A stretch of DNA of 47,831 nucleotides from Desulfobulbaceae bacterium UBA2262 (lineage in GTDB: Bacteria > Desulfobacterota > Desulfobulbia > Desulfobulbales > Desulfurivibrionaceae), in NCBI GenBank assembly GCA_002347185.1, contig DDXK01000037.1:15695-63525 (forward strand). Reading direction: 5' to 3'. The notes beneath the pieces were generated by a model. That model did no database searches. It saw only the letters and a list, made by a program, of their open reading frames with translations, and had not been told where the DNA came from. Position numbers and translations under genes: made by a program. Below are positions 41,201 to 47,831 of this stretch, one piece after another (positions within the stretch are counted from its first letter, which is position 1; every line of letters starts with the position of its first letter).

Positions 41201-42835
41201 GACGTCGTTGTCGTTGTAGGGGGCTTCCTTGTTGCACATCCCGGCCACGGCCACGATCCTGCCGTCGTCGAAGACCGGAACGGCGAGATGCCGGCGCAGG
41301 GGGAAATGCCCTTCCGGCAGCCCCTTGCGTCCCGGCCAGGAGTGGTAGTCGTTGTGGATGACCGCTGTACGCCGGCGGATGGCGTCGGACCAGATCCCGG
41401 CCGAGTCCAGGGAAAAGTGGGAGGAGGCGGCGGTCGCGCAGGCGACGGCGCTGTTTTTCGTCCAGAGAAACAGTCCGAGGCTCTGCCGCCCTTCGTCATA
41501 GAAATGGAGATAGCCGGCCTCGCTGCCGGTGAGACGCACCGCCGCGGCCAGGGCATAGTCGCAGAGCTCCTCCTCGGCGGCGAAACGCTGCCGGCTCAAC
41601 TCGAGCAGCGCCTCGATCCGCTCCTCCTCAAGGCGCAGCCGCTCCTCGCTCTCCTTCTGCACGGTGGTGTCCTCGTAGGTGCCGAGCACCCCGCAGACCT
41701 CGCCGGTCGCCGCGTCCCGCAGGGGGATCTTGCTGGTCTTCACCCATTGCCGCGAGCCGTCGGGGCGGATGATGCTCTCCTCGAAATTGAGCCTGGGCAG
41801 GCCGGAATCGATGACCTCCCGGTCATACTTGCGGTAATTGTCGGCCTGGCTCTTCCAGATCAGCTCGTAATCGCTTCTGCCCACCAGCGCCGCCACCGAG
41901 TCGAGATTGGCGTCCTGCAGAAAACGGGCATTGCCCCCCTGGTAGCAGAGTTCGCGGTCCTTCCAGAAAACCCCGGCCGGAATGGTATCCAGCACAGATT
42001 GCAGCATGTTGTGGGAAGCGCGCAGGGCCGCTTCCGCCGCCTTCTGTTCGGTCACGTCCTTGACCACCACGATGATCGAAGGCTGGGCAGGAACGGGGGG
42101 CGGCACGAAATGGAGCACCACCAGGCGCCCCTGGAAACGGAAGGGGTGCTCGTCGGAAGATTGCTGCGGAGCCTTTGCCGCCAGGCCGATGAACTCGGCA
42201 ACCTGGGCCGCCTGTTCCGGCGGATCGGCAAAGAGGGTGGCAAAGGGCTGCCCGAGCAGCTCCTCCTCCGGAAGGCGGCAGAGTTCCCTGGCCGCCTTGT
42301 TGACAAAAATGATGCGCCCGCCCAGGGTGATCTCGAAGATCCCCTCGGAGATCAGATAGAGCAGGGCTTCCTTGTGCTGGTTGGCGCCGAGCAGTTCCCG
42401 GGTGATCTGCCGCTCATGCACCCCCTCCCGCCCCCGGATGGCGGCGTCCCTGCTCCCCGCCAGGTCGGCGGGCGGCTGGGCGAGCAGATCTTTGAGGAGC
42501 AGGGACATCTGCTCGAAAGGGGCCTTGGCAATGCAGGCATTGGCGCCCCAGCTCAGGAAATCCACCTCCTCCTCCACCGCCGAGGCGGAGAGGATCACGA
42601 TGAGGCAGTCATCGAAGCGGGGTCGCCGCCGCAGCACCCGGCAGAGCTTCTCGCCGCCGATGTTGGGCATGACCAGATCGGTGAAGATGACCTCCGGCTG
42701 AAAGTTCTCCAGGACATCGAGGGCGATCAGGCCGTCGGCGGCCGTGACCACCTCGTGACCCTCCCGTTCGAGAAAATTGCTCATCAACCTGAGCATGACC
42801 GGATGGTTGTCGACAACAAGAATGCGTTTTTTCAT
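38261..42835 (-). CDS. Multidomain hybrid histidine kinase (REC-PAS-PAS-GAF-PAS-GAF-HK-REC-REC-HPt)
   Basis: 1524-residue cytoplasmic phosphorelay protein with no transmembrane segment visible. Approximate order: REC 1-120 (Asp53 in FTDLVMPN), PAS 150-265, PAS 285-400, GAF 400-570, PAS 575-690, GAF 700-880, HisKA 905-970 (MSHEIRTPMNAIIGM), HATPase 1015-1130 (GGTGLGLAISRKLI), REC 1160-1280 (degenerate, LLLDCRLPD), REC 1300-1415 (VLMDINMPVMDG), HPt 1440-1524 (AHKLKGAVANFG). It carries every step of a four-step relay. GAF and PAS units suggest small-molecule or redox sensing. Ribosome-binding site GAGGAGT. Confidence 0.94.
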   Translation of the reverse strand: MKKRILVVDNHPVMLRLMSNFLEREGHEVVTAADGLIALDVLENFQPEVIFTDLVMPNIGGEKLCRVLRRRPRFDDCLIVILSASAVEEEVDFLSWGANACIAKAPFEQMSLLLKDLLAQPPADLAGSRDAAIRGREGVHERQITRELLGANQHKEALLYLISEGIFEITLGGRIIFVNKAARELCRLPEEELLGQPFATLFADPPEQAAQVAEFIGLAAKAPQQSSDEHPFRFQGRLVVLHFVPPPVPAQPSIIVVVKDVTEQKAAEAALRASHNMLQSVLDTIPAGVFWKDRELCYQGGNARFLQDANLDSVAALVGRSDYELIWKSQADNYRKYDREVIDSGLPRLNFEESIIRPDGSRQWVKTSKIPLRDAATGEVCGVLGTYEDTTVQKESEERLRLEEERIEALLELSRQRFAAEEELCDYALAAAVRLTGSEAGYLHFYDEGRQSLGLFLWTKNSAVACATAASSHFSLDSAGIWSDAIRRRTAVIHNDYHSWPGRKGLPEGHFPLRRHLAVPVFDDGRIVAVAGMCNKEAPYNDNDVRQLNLFMNSMWGILQQRRADEELAFRSLMLDNATDSVLVHTLEGRMVYVNQAAWQSRGYSREELLTLRLAELDTPEAAQRIEKNMRILAEQGEALFESCNRKKNGEAMPVEVQARLVSFRGEQLVLSVVRDISERKRTQQQLELETELNSGIAGLAEILIGHEPAISEVAELVMQLARRLTGSKAGYASEIDPVSGAMVGHTLTPMLVEQCRITEGGNVVLPREPHGYRGLWGHSLNTHQGFFTNEPRKHPAYAGIMPSGHAPVERFLSVPALVEGELVGQLALANPGREYSDQDLKLVRRLADLYALAIQRDRAAKALLTAKAEAEAANQAKSEFLATMSHEIRTPMNAIIGMADLLGYTELSEVQREYVTIFRSAGEDLMELINNILDISRIEAGSLPLEAVEFDLNHFLGKLCELFAIKAHGKQLELVYRISPEVFPYLLGDPHRLRQVLANLLGNAIKFTEAGEIMVSVERQEEDAEGVTLLFSVRDTGIGIPVAKQALVFESFAQVDTSTTRRYGGTGLGLAISRKLIERMGGRIWLESESGRGSTFFFHVRLRKQPLAEKRQGKREAAPNLAGTRALVVDDTAGNRQVTRDILGEWGAEVLEAASGGECLETLACNRRAGTPVGLLLLDCRLPDLDGLALLQTIRAQEAELPVVLMLTSDCRKAKLEEAKRLGISGFFAKPIRRDLLLRSIRQALGEPVTEEREKRAELPLAAVLPSLSILLAEDDTINQQVAARLLAIHGHRVEIVANGREAVARSAGEDFDLVLMDINMPVMDGIAATMEIREREDRQGGHIPIIGLSAQAFSEDRRKGLTFGMDGYVTKPFGSRELLAEIGRVLGVVPAQLSRRPREGTQAPAETGQDFDRAAALAVMDDDPALLRAVAAMFVGEGDRYLAAVGEAMEKQDAEALRMAAHKLKGAVANFGKGPCFTAALALEKAAGSGDWPELSLLGERLLGQCRRLAESLAQYLAEDEA

Positions 42836-42927
42836 GAACTCCTCAGCGGTTCACTCCGGCTGGCCGGGAAAATGATTCTCTCATTGTGGCATGCCCAAGA
42901 CGCGAGGGGAAAAAAGCCCCCGGGCCG

Positions 42928-42945
42928 GAGCGCAAAACAGCGCTC
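42928..42945 (-). terminator. Possible weak terminator of the VWA/OmpA gene
   Basis: GAGCGC-TGTTTT-GCGCTC hairpin on the minus strand overlapping the stop codon, followed 13 bases later by T6. Spacing is poor for a standard terminator. Confidence 0.3.
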
Positions 42946-45007
42946 ATTCCGTATAGGCGAGGGTGATCAGCACCGTCCGGTTCAGAGCGCGTCCCTCGGG
43001 CAGCGCGTTGTCGTAGGGCGGCTCATGGGGCCCCAGGCCGGCATGGCTCACCTCCTCCTCATGCACCAGGCCGGTGGCGAGCATGGCTTTGTAAACAGCC
43101 TCGGCCCGCCGCCGGGAAAGCTCCAGGTTGTACTCTTCCTTGCCGATGATGTCGGTATGCCCGAAAATTTCCACAAAAGGCGAGGCCACCTCCGCCATCC
43201 GCGAGATCACCCGGTTGACGATGATTTGATTACGATCCTTGAGGTCGGCGCGGTCGAACTCGAAAAGAATCAAGCCGTACTTCTCCACCACCTTGGTTTC
43301 GAGCTTCTGGGCGATGCGCTCCTCCCGGCGCAGGAAGTTGACCGCGATCGGGGCGCCCTCCCTGAGGGCGAGCACGTTCCCCTCCCTGTCCTTCACCTCG
43401 AGTTCGGCGCCGAGCTGGCCGGCACCGGCAATCTCGCGCAGACCGAGTTCGGCAAGGGAAAAGACAAAGGCCTCCGGGAGCGGGCCGATCCCTTCCCGGC
43501 TCAACAGCACCCGCTCGCCGGCCAGCAGCCGGAACGTCCAGCCCTCGAGGCCGGCCTCGGCCTCCACGCTGGGCAGAAAGCGAACCTCCTCGACATCGCT
43601 CTGCTCGACGAGGAAACGGCTCTTGACCGTGTCGAGGATGGCCGGGGTATCGGAGGAGAACTCCACCCGCTGATTCTCGGCGCTTCCTTCCGCCACCCTG
43701 CCGGTGCTGGGAGCCTGGGGCAGATTCCTGGCCTCGACCTCCATCCGGCCCGGCTCGATGGCCCAGACATAGCGGAGATAGGCAAACACCGCGTCCGCCC
43801 GGCTTCGCGACAGGGCGCGATTGCCCTTTTCCTCGCCGCTGTCGGCGTTGCAGCCCACGATGCGCAGGCGGGCCTCGGGGTGCCTGCGCAGGCGGCCGCC
43901 GATCACGTTCAGGAGCTGATGATGCTTCTCCATGGTGCCGGTGAGCGCTTCCTCGCTGAAGGAGGCTGTCTCCTCGGGGTTGCGGAAGGTGCGGTAGCGC
44001 TCCGGGATCTCGCTGCTGCCGGTCTCGAAATAGAGATAATTGAGCAGCGGCGAGCTGTCCACCATGGTCACCTCCTCGATGTTCACCGCCGCCGGCTCGG
44101 CGGCGAGGGTGCCGGTGGGCGGCGTGAGAAACCGGAAGGTCACTGCGTAACGATGAAAGATGGTGGTGGAGAACTGCTTGAAGATGGGGAGAAAATCCTC
44201 GGCCGAGGTCGCCTTGCGGATCTGGCCGTTGTTGGCCTGGGCAAAGGAGTGCAGGAAGGGGTCAAGGCCCGGCTTGTCCATGAAATCGACGGCAAAAAAA
44301 GAAAAATTCGCAAGCCCGGCCGCCGCGGCGGCAAGCTCCCTGGCCGTGACCCTGCTGTTGAGGTCTTCGCCGTCGGAGAAAACCACCATGAACTTGCGGC
44401 TTTTTTCCGGCATGGCGCGGATGAGCTTCAATCCCTCCAGCATGGCGTCATAGAGATAGGTGCCGTCGGTCTGCCGGGGGAAATAGCTCTCCCGCAGCAC
44501 CTGGTTGAGCTGGACCGGATCGTTGCCCTGCGCGCTCCGGGTGGTGATCCGGGCCGCCTCCCCCTGCCGCGCCTCCCGGGGGACGCTGCCCGGATCGACA
44601 AAGGTGAGGATATGCGCGTCGTCGATGGGCCGCAACAGGGAAAGAAATTCAGCCAGGGCGGAAAGGACCGGATCGATGGCCGCGCGCTGCTTCATGGAAT
44701 AGGAGTTGTCCACCACCAGAACCAGATTGAGGCTCTGCTCCCGCTCCTCCGGCACCGCCTCCACCGAAAGGATCTGGGCCGTCCTCGCCCCGCGGGTGAT
44801 CCGGAAATCCGCCTTGCCAAGCCCCTGGACCGCCTCTCCCTCCTCGTTGAGGACGGAAACCAGCACCCTGTTTTCGGCAAGCTGCTCCACGCTCAGCCTG
44901 GCGCCGAGCCAGGAGGTTTGCACGGCAAGCCCGTCCTCGGCGGCAGCGCCGAGCGCGGGCCAGAGGCCAAAGGCCAGCAGCAGAGACAAGATCACAACCC
45001 TCTTCAT
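42944..45007 (-). CDS. Exported VWA-domain/OmpA-domain protein
   Basis: 687-residue envelope protein. Signal peptide MKRVVILSLLLAFGLWPALG. A von Willebrand A domain (about 80-270) has the MIDAS motif LVVDNSYSM and later VVFSDGED. A first OmpA-like module (about 340-430: LNYLYFETGSSEI, IVGCNADSGEE, SRSRADAVFAYL) and a second (about 565-680: LILFEFDRADL, VEIFGHTDIIGKEEYNLELS) would bind peptidoglycan. Ribosome-binding site GGAGGAG; tandem ATGs at 45010 and 45007, the second better spaced. Stands between a lipoprotein gene and the hybrid kinase. Confidence 0.9.
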   Translation of the reverse strand: MKRVVILSLLLAFGLWPALGAAAEDGLAVQTSWLGARLSVEQLAENRVLVSVLNEEGEAVQGLGKADFRITRGARTAQILSVEAVPEEREQSLNLVLVVDNSYSMKQRAAIDPVLSALAEFLSLLRPIDDAHILTFVDPGSVPREARQGEAARITTRSAQGNDPVQLNQVLRESYFPRQTDGTYLYDAMLEGLKLIRAMPEKSRKFMVVFSDGEDLNSRVTARELAAAAAGLANFSFFAVDFMDKPGLDPFLHSFAQANNGQIRKATSAEDFLPIFKQFSTTIFHRYAVTFRFLTPPTGTLAAEPAAVNIEEVTMVDSSPLLNYLYFETGSSEIPERYRTFRNPEETASFSEEALTGTMEKHHQLLNVIGGRLRRHPEARLRIVGCNADSGEEKGNRALSRSRADAVFAYLRYVWAIEPGRMEVEARNLPQAPSTGRVAEGSAENQRVEFSSDTPAILDTVKSRFLVEQSDVEEVRFLPSVEAEAGLEGWTFRLLAGERVLLSREGIGPLPEAFVFSLAELGLREIAGAGQLGAELEVKDREGNVLALREGAPIAVNFLRREERIAQKLETKVVEKYGLILFEFDRADLKDRNQIIVNRVISRMAEVASPFVEIFGHTDIIGKEEYNLELSRRRAEAVYKAMLATGLVHEEEVSHAGLGPHEPPYDNALPEGRALNRTVLITLAYTE

Positions 45008-45050
45008 CATTTCTCCTCCCCGGCCCCTGGCAAGGCGGGCCAAAAGCGGG

Positions 45051-45830
45051 CTAATTCCGCAAAATTTCTTCGATTATGGGCGAAGTTCCGCTCCCGGTGA
45101 GGGGGGAGCCGTCCCTGCGCAGATCCTCGGCCTCGCCCGGCCCGGGATTTTTTTTGCGCAGCTGCTCTTCGGTGCTGGTCAGGGCGGCCTTCTCCAGCTC
45201 CTCGGCCACTTTCTTCTCGGCCTCGCTGGGTTGCCGCGCCGGTTCCGGTCTGGGGGCGGCCGGCTCTTCCCGCCGGGCCGGCAGCGCCTCTGCCGGCGCC
45301 TTCTCCCCAGGAGGCGGCGCCTCGACTTCCGCGGCAGGCGGCGCCTTCTCCGGTTTGGCGGGCGCCGGGGGCGGAGAAGGCATCCTGGTCACGCCCTTTT
45401 CCGCCCCTTCCGTGGCCTCACCCTTTCCGGGCCGCGCCGTTTCCTTCTCCGGGGCCGCGTCCCGGGGCGGCACCGGCCGCCGCTCCTTTTCCGCCCCCGG
45501 CTGCCTGAGCCCGCCCCGCTCGCGCAGCCGGCGATCGCCGGCCGGCACGCAGCTGAAATAGAGTTCGTAGGAAACCATGTCCAGGCCAAGGCTCCTTTCG
45601 TAATTGAAGATGTTCTTCACAAAGAGATACTCCCGCTCCTGGCGTCCGCAGTACTCCCGGGCGCGGCTCACGGTCTCGGAGAGAAGCTGCCGCGAGGTGC
45701 CCCGGCTGCTGAGCAGATAGACATCCTGCCCCACCCCCACCGCTTCGGTGGAGGCCACCTGCACGGAGGCACAGCCCGAAGTCAGCGCAAGCGCTGCGAG
45801 AAGAAGGGTGGAGAATATGCGTTTTTTCAT
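45051..45830 (-). CDS. Proline-rich lipoprotein
   Basis: 259-residue predicted outer- or inner-membrane lipoprotein. Signal and lipobox: MKKRIFSTLLLAALALTSGC, lipid on Cys20. A globular part (about 21-105, with YCGRQEREYLFVKNIFNYER) is followed by a long Pro/Ala/Glu-rich spacer (about 110-215: PPPAPAKPEKAPPAAEVEAP) and a C-terminal helix. I know no family. The spacer could reach across the periplasm to the VWA/OmpA protein encoded next (inference). Confidence 0.82.
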   Translation of the reverse strand: MKKRIFSTLLLAALALTSGCASVQVASTEAVGVGQDVYLLSSRGTSRQLLSETVSRAREYCGRQEREYLFVKNIFNYERSLGLDMVSYELYFSCVPAGDRRLRERGGLRQPGAEKERRPVPPRDAAPEKETARPGKGEATEGAEKGVTRMPSPPPAPAKPEKAPPAAEVEAPPPGEKAPAEALPARREEPAAPRPEPARQPSEAEKKVAEELEKAALTSTEEQLRKKNPGPGEAEDLRRDGSPLTGSGTSPIIEEILRN

Positions 45831-45944
45831 GCCGCGCTTGCCCCCGAAGTGCAGAAACAGTAAGGGATATCAGAGCTACGGTAGCACAGAGGGGCGGCGG
45901 GAAAAAAGAAAAACCTGCGCGACGGCGGTGAATATGAGGGCGGT

Positions 45945-46688
45945 TCATGGCGCGTAAAAAGCCGCCATTTCCGCGGTGTACTCCCCTCCCCGGTGCTGGT
46001 AAACATGCAGGGGAGGCAGGATGGTCAGTCCCTCGCCGCCGTTTTTTGCGGCCTCCACCAGGACCAGCCGCCCCTGGTCGCCCGGATGGCTGTGGACCAC
46101 CCGCAGCCGTTTCGCGGCAAAAGCGTGCGCCGCCAGGCCGGCAAGAAGGCTCGCTGCCCGGGCGGCCGGATAGACGAAGACGGCCCGCCCCCCGGTGCGC
46201 AGGGCATGGGCCGCAGCCGCCAGCACCGTCTCCAGGTCGGCGCGGAGCTCATGCCTGGCGATGGCCTGTTCGGACTGGGGATTACGACGGCCGCTGGCCT
46301 CCTTCCGGTAGGGCGGGTTGCAGACAAGGCAATCAAAGCTGCCGGCCTCGACCAGCTCGCCGATGCGGCGACAATCCCCAGCCAGCACGGCAAAGCGCTC
46401 GGCAAAGCCGTTCTCTGAGGCGTTCAGACGGATCAGCCCGGCGAGCTGCGGCTGCACCTCAAGGGCGGTCAGGCGCAGATCCGGGAAGCGATAGGCAAGG
46501 ATGAGAGCGACGACGCCGCAGCCGGCGCAGAGGTCGAGAACCCGGTCGTTTTTTTTCGGTTTGAGGAAATGGGCAAGCAGCACCGCGTCGATGGAGAAGC
46601 GGTAACCGCGTCGGCGCTGGCGGCAGAGAAGCCTGCCAGAAAAGAGGGTATCGGTAGTGAGTTCGTCCCCCGGCGCCTGGCTGTCCAT
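45945..46688 (-). CDS. TrmN6/YfiC-family methyltransferase
   Basis: 247-residue class I SAM methyltransferase. Motifs: YRFSIDAVLLAHFLK, VLDLCAGCGVVALILAYR (SAM loop), and CLVCNPPYRKEASGRRNP, the NPPY motif of amino-group N-methyltransferases. Closest known type is tRNA1(Val) A37 N6-methyltransferase (E. coli YfiC/TrmN, 245 residues). Follows the DUF1015 gene after 17 bases. Confidence 0.9.
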   Translation of the reverse strand: MDSQAPGDELTTDTLFSGRLLCRQRRRGYRFSIDAVLLAHFLKPKKNDRVLDLCAGCGVVALILAYRFPDLRLTALEVQPQLAGLIRLNASENGFAERFAVLAGDCRRIGELVEAGSFDCLVCNPPYRKEASGRRNPQSEQAIARHELRADLETVLAAAAHALRTGGRAVFVYPAARAASLLAGLAAHAFAAKRLRVVHSHPGDQGRLVLVEAAKNGGEGLTILPPLHVYQHRGGEYTAEMAAFYAP

Positions 46689-46705
46689 GGGAAGAGAAAC
46701 GGCTG

Positions 46706-47831
46706 CTATGGCAGCACCCGCTCCTCCGGCACGATCTTGTTAAGGAGCAGCCCGGTCAGGGCCTTGGGATAGAAATAGGTGGACTTGTGCGGCATCACCA
46801 GCCCTTCGTCCGCCACCCGCTTCACCTGGGCGACCCTGGTGGAATTCATCAGGAAAAGAACCGGCGTGCGGTCGTCGGCGTTTTCGCTCTCCTTGACCGA
46901 GGCGTCCAGAGCGTCGTCCGGATCGCTGTGATACTCGACCAGACCTTCTTTTTCGCATCTTTCGTGACTCAGGGAGAGAATGCGCTCAAGAATCAGATCG
47001 GAGAGCACGACCACGTCGAGCTCGCGCAGGGAGGCGGGCTGCTTGCCGGAAAACTCGCGATCCATCACCCCGTCGCGCAGGGTGAGGAGAAAGCAGCGAT
47101 CCTCCCGCGGATGGTACAAGCCGAACATCGTCGCCTGCCCTGCGTTTTCGTCCATGCGGTTCAATACCTCGCCCGCAAGGTACTCGCGGCTGCCGCCCTT
47201 GATCTCCTCCAGAACGAAGCCCTGGCCAAGCTGTGCGGCAAGGCTGTCCGCCCCCACCTTGCCGGGCAGATGAACCAGGCGATGGGTGGGCAGCACGGAA
47301 AGACCGGGGTCCTCCATGCCGCAGAGGTACATCATGGTATGGTTGTACGGGCTGTCTGCGGCCACCTCGCCGAGGCGTTCGCGCATCAGGGCCCTGAACT
47401 GCAAGGCCGTGGTGTAACGGTGATGGCCGTCGGCGATGTAGAGGGACTTTTCCTTGAACAGCTCGCGCACCTGGGCAAGCACCTCAGGGTCGCTGACCGC
47501 CCAGATCCTGTGCACGCACCCGTCATGGTCGGACGCGGCGCAGAGCGGCTTTTCCGGACAGGCCGACTCGAGAAGGGACATGACTTTGCCCTCCGCGTCG
47601 GGATAGAGGGAAAATATCGGGCTGAACTGGCAATGGCAGGTGTCCAGCAGCCGCAGCCGATCGGAAGTGACGCCGGAAAAGGTCTTTTCGTGGGGCTTGA
47701 CGATGCCCTCGGCAAATTCGGCCAGCTGCACCAGGCAGAGCAGCCCCTTCCGTGTCAGCCGCCTTCCGGAAGGCAGGGCGTACTCCACATGATAGATGTA
47801 GATGGCAGGCTCCTGCTCGCGGAGCAGCACC
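46706..47831 (-). CDS. DUF1015-family protein, 5' end outside window
   Basis: At least 374 residues of a DUF1015 protein; the frame is open to the window edge, so the N-terminus (roughly 30-60 residues by family length) is missing. Landmarks: YIYHVEYALPSGRRLTRKGL, KPHEKTFSGVTSDRLRLL, IADGHHRYTTALQFR, and near the end LVMPHKSTYFYPKALTGLLL. The DGHHR motif also occurs in ParB/sulfiredoxin-like serine kinases, so a related catalytic role is possible but unproven. Confidence 0.92.
   Translation of the reverse strand, partial: VLLREQEPAIYIYHVEYALPSGRRLTRKGLLCLVQLAEFAEGIVKPHEKTFSGVTSDRLRLLDTCHCQFSPIFSLYPDAEGKVMSLLESACPEKPLCAASDHDGCVHRIWAVSDPEVLAQVRELFKEKSLYIADGHHRYTTALQFRALMRERLGEVAADSPYNHTMMYLCGMEDPGLSVLPTHRLVHLPGKVGADSLAAQLGQGFVLEEIKGGSREYLAGEVLNRMDENAGQATMFGLYHPREDRCFLLTLRDGVMDREFSGKQPASLRELDVVVLSDLILERILSLSHERCEKEGLVEYHSDPDDALDASVKESENADDRTPVLFLMNSTRVAQVKRVADEGLVMPHKSTYFYPKALTGLLLNKIVPEERVLP

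Noticed and set aside
38285..45100. A very long open frame (about 2271 codons) on the plus strand opposite the hybrid kinase and VWA genes.
   Set aside because: It runs antisense through two well-supported genes, with low-complexity His/Gly/Leu/Gln composition and no family motif; a codon-bias shadow of GC-rich coding DNA.
1..47831. tRNA, rRNA, insertion sequences or prophage genes.
   Set aside because: I saw no cloverleaf, rRNA segment, transposase or phage structural motif anywhere in the window.

Overview
The window is a GC-rich, gene-dense bacterial chromosome segment. It most resembles a Desulfobulbales-type member of the Desulfobacterota. Pointers are a periplasmic nitrate reductase operon of NapG/NapH type, a split-Soret-type cytochrome, a DsrE-family protein with an in-frame UGA, several large hybrid kinases, YcaO-TPR and siroheme 'half' proteins, and a perfect sigma-54 promoter. 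This placement is inference from gene content; no rRNA or tRNA gene is visible.

Layout. 1-8175 (+): the end of a hybrid histidine kinase, an acyl-CoA synthetase paired with a FadL-type outer-membrane channel, a TraB-family membrane protein, YhbY, an isocitrate lyase/PEP mutase-family enzyme and CmoB. 8205-8819: a vapBC-like toxin-antitoxin (TA) pair with both genes frameshifted in G-runs. 8878-13393: a DUF1992 protein, a tiny exported peptide, a reversed motB-motA-like ion-channel pair, a GlsB/YeaQ membrane protein, a small siroheme/[4Fe-4S] protein (-) and a conserved unknown. 13501-15444 (-): speA, arginine decarboxylase.

15706-18776 is an accessory islet. Three different TA modules (RHH-RelE, RHH-MazF, DUF1778-GNAT) lie in tandem, and each is followed by the 3' end of the same small membrane-protein gene: two diverged fragments, then the fuller copy. 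The whole is bracketed by a 27-bp near-perfect direct repeat. It looks like serial accretion of TA cassettes at one gene's 3' end.

18849-24124 (+): an uncharacterised radical SAM enzyme, a CDP-archaeol-synthase-like/metallophosphoesterase fusion, a 2Fe-2S ferredoxin, a divergent MreB-like protein, and a DsrE-family gene interrupted by an in-frame TGA. That TGA sits at the conserved cysteine and is followed at the right distance by a SECIS-like hairpin, making it a probable selenoprotein. A TM2 protein and a small unknown close the run before a strong terminator. 24242-27699 (-): a Tat-exported split-Soret-like cytochrome, a SulP transporter and a cupin.

27856-36681 (+): diacylglycerol kinase, a YcaO-TPR protein, then napF, and napDAGHBC. 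The napD promoter region is elaborate: two helically phased 9-bp repeats, a perfect 23-bp inverted repeat, and a consensus sigma-54 -24/-12 element abutting it. 36771-47831 (-): a DUF3617 protein, then an envelope-signalling cluster (proline-rich lipoprotein, VWA/OmpA protein, 1524-residue hybrid kinase, PleD-like diguanylate cyclase). A TrmN6-type methyltransferase and a DUF1015 gene cut by the window edge complete it.

Family assignments rest on motifs read by eye and general family knowledge. No database search was possible.
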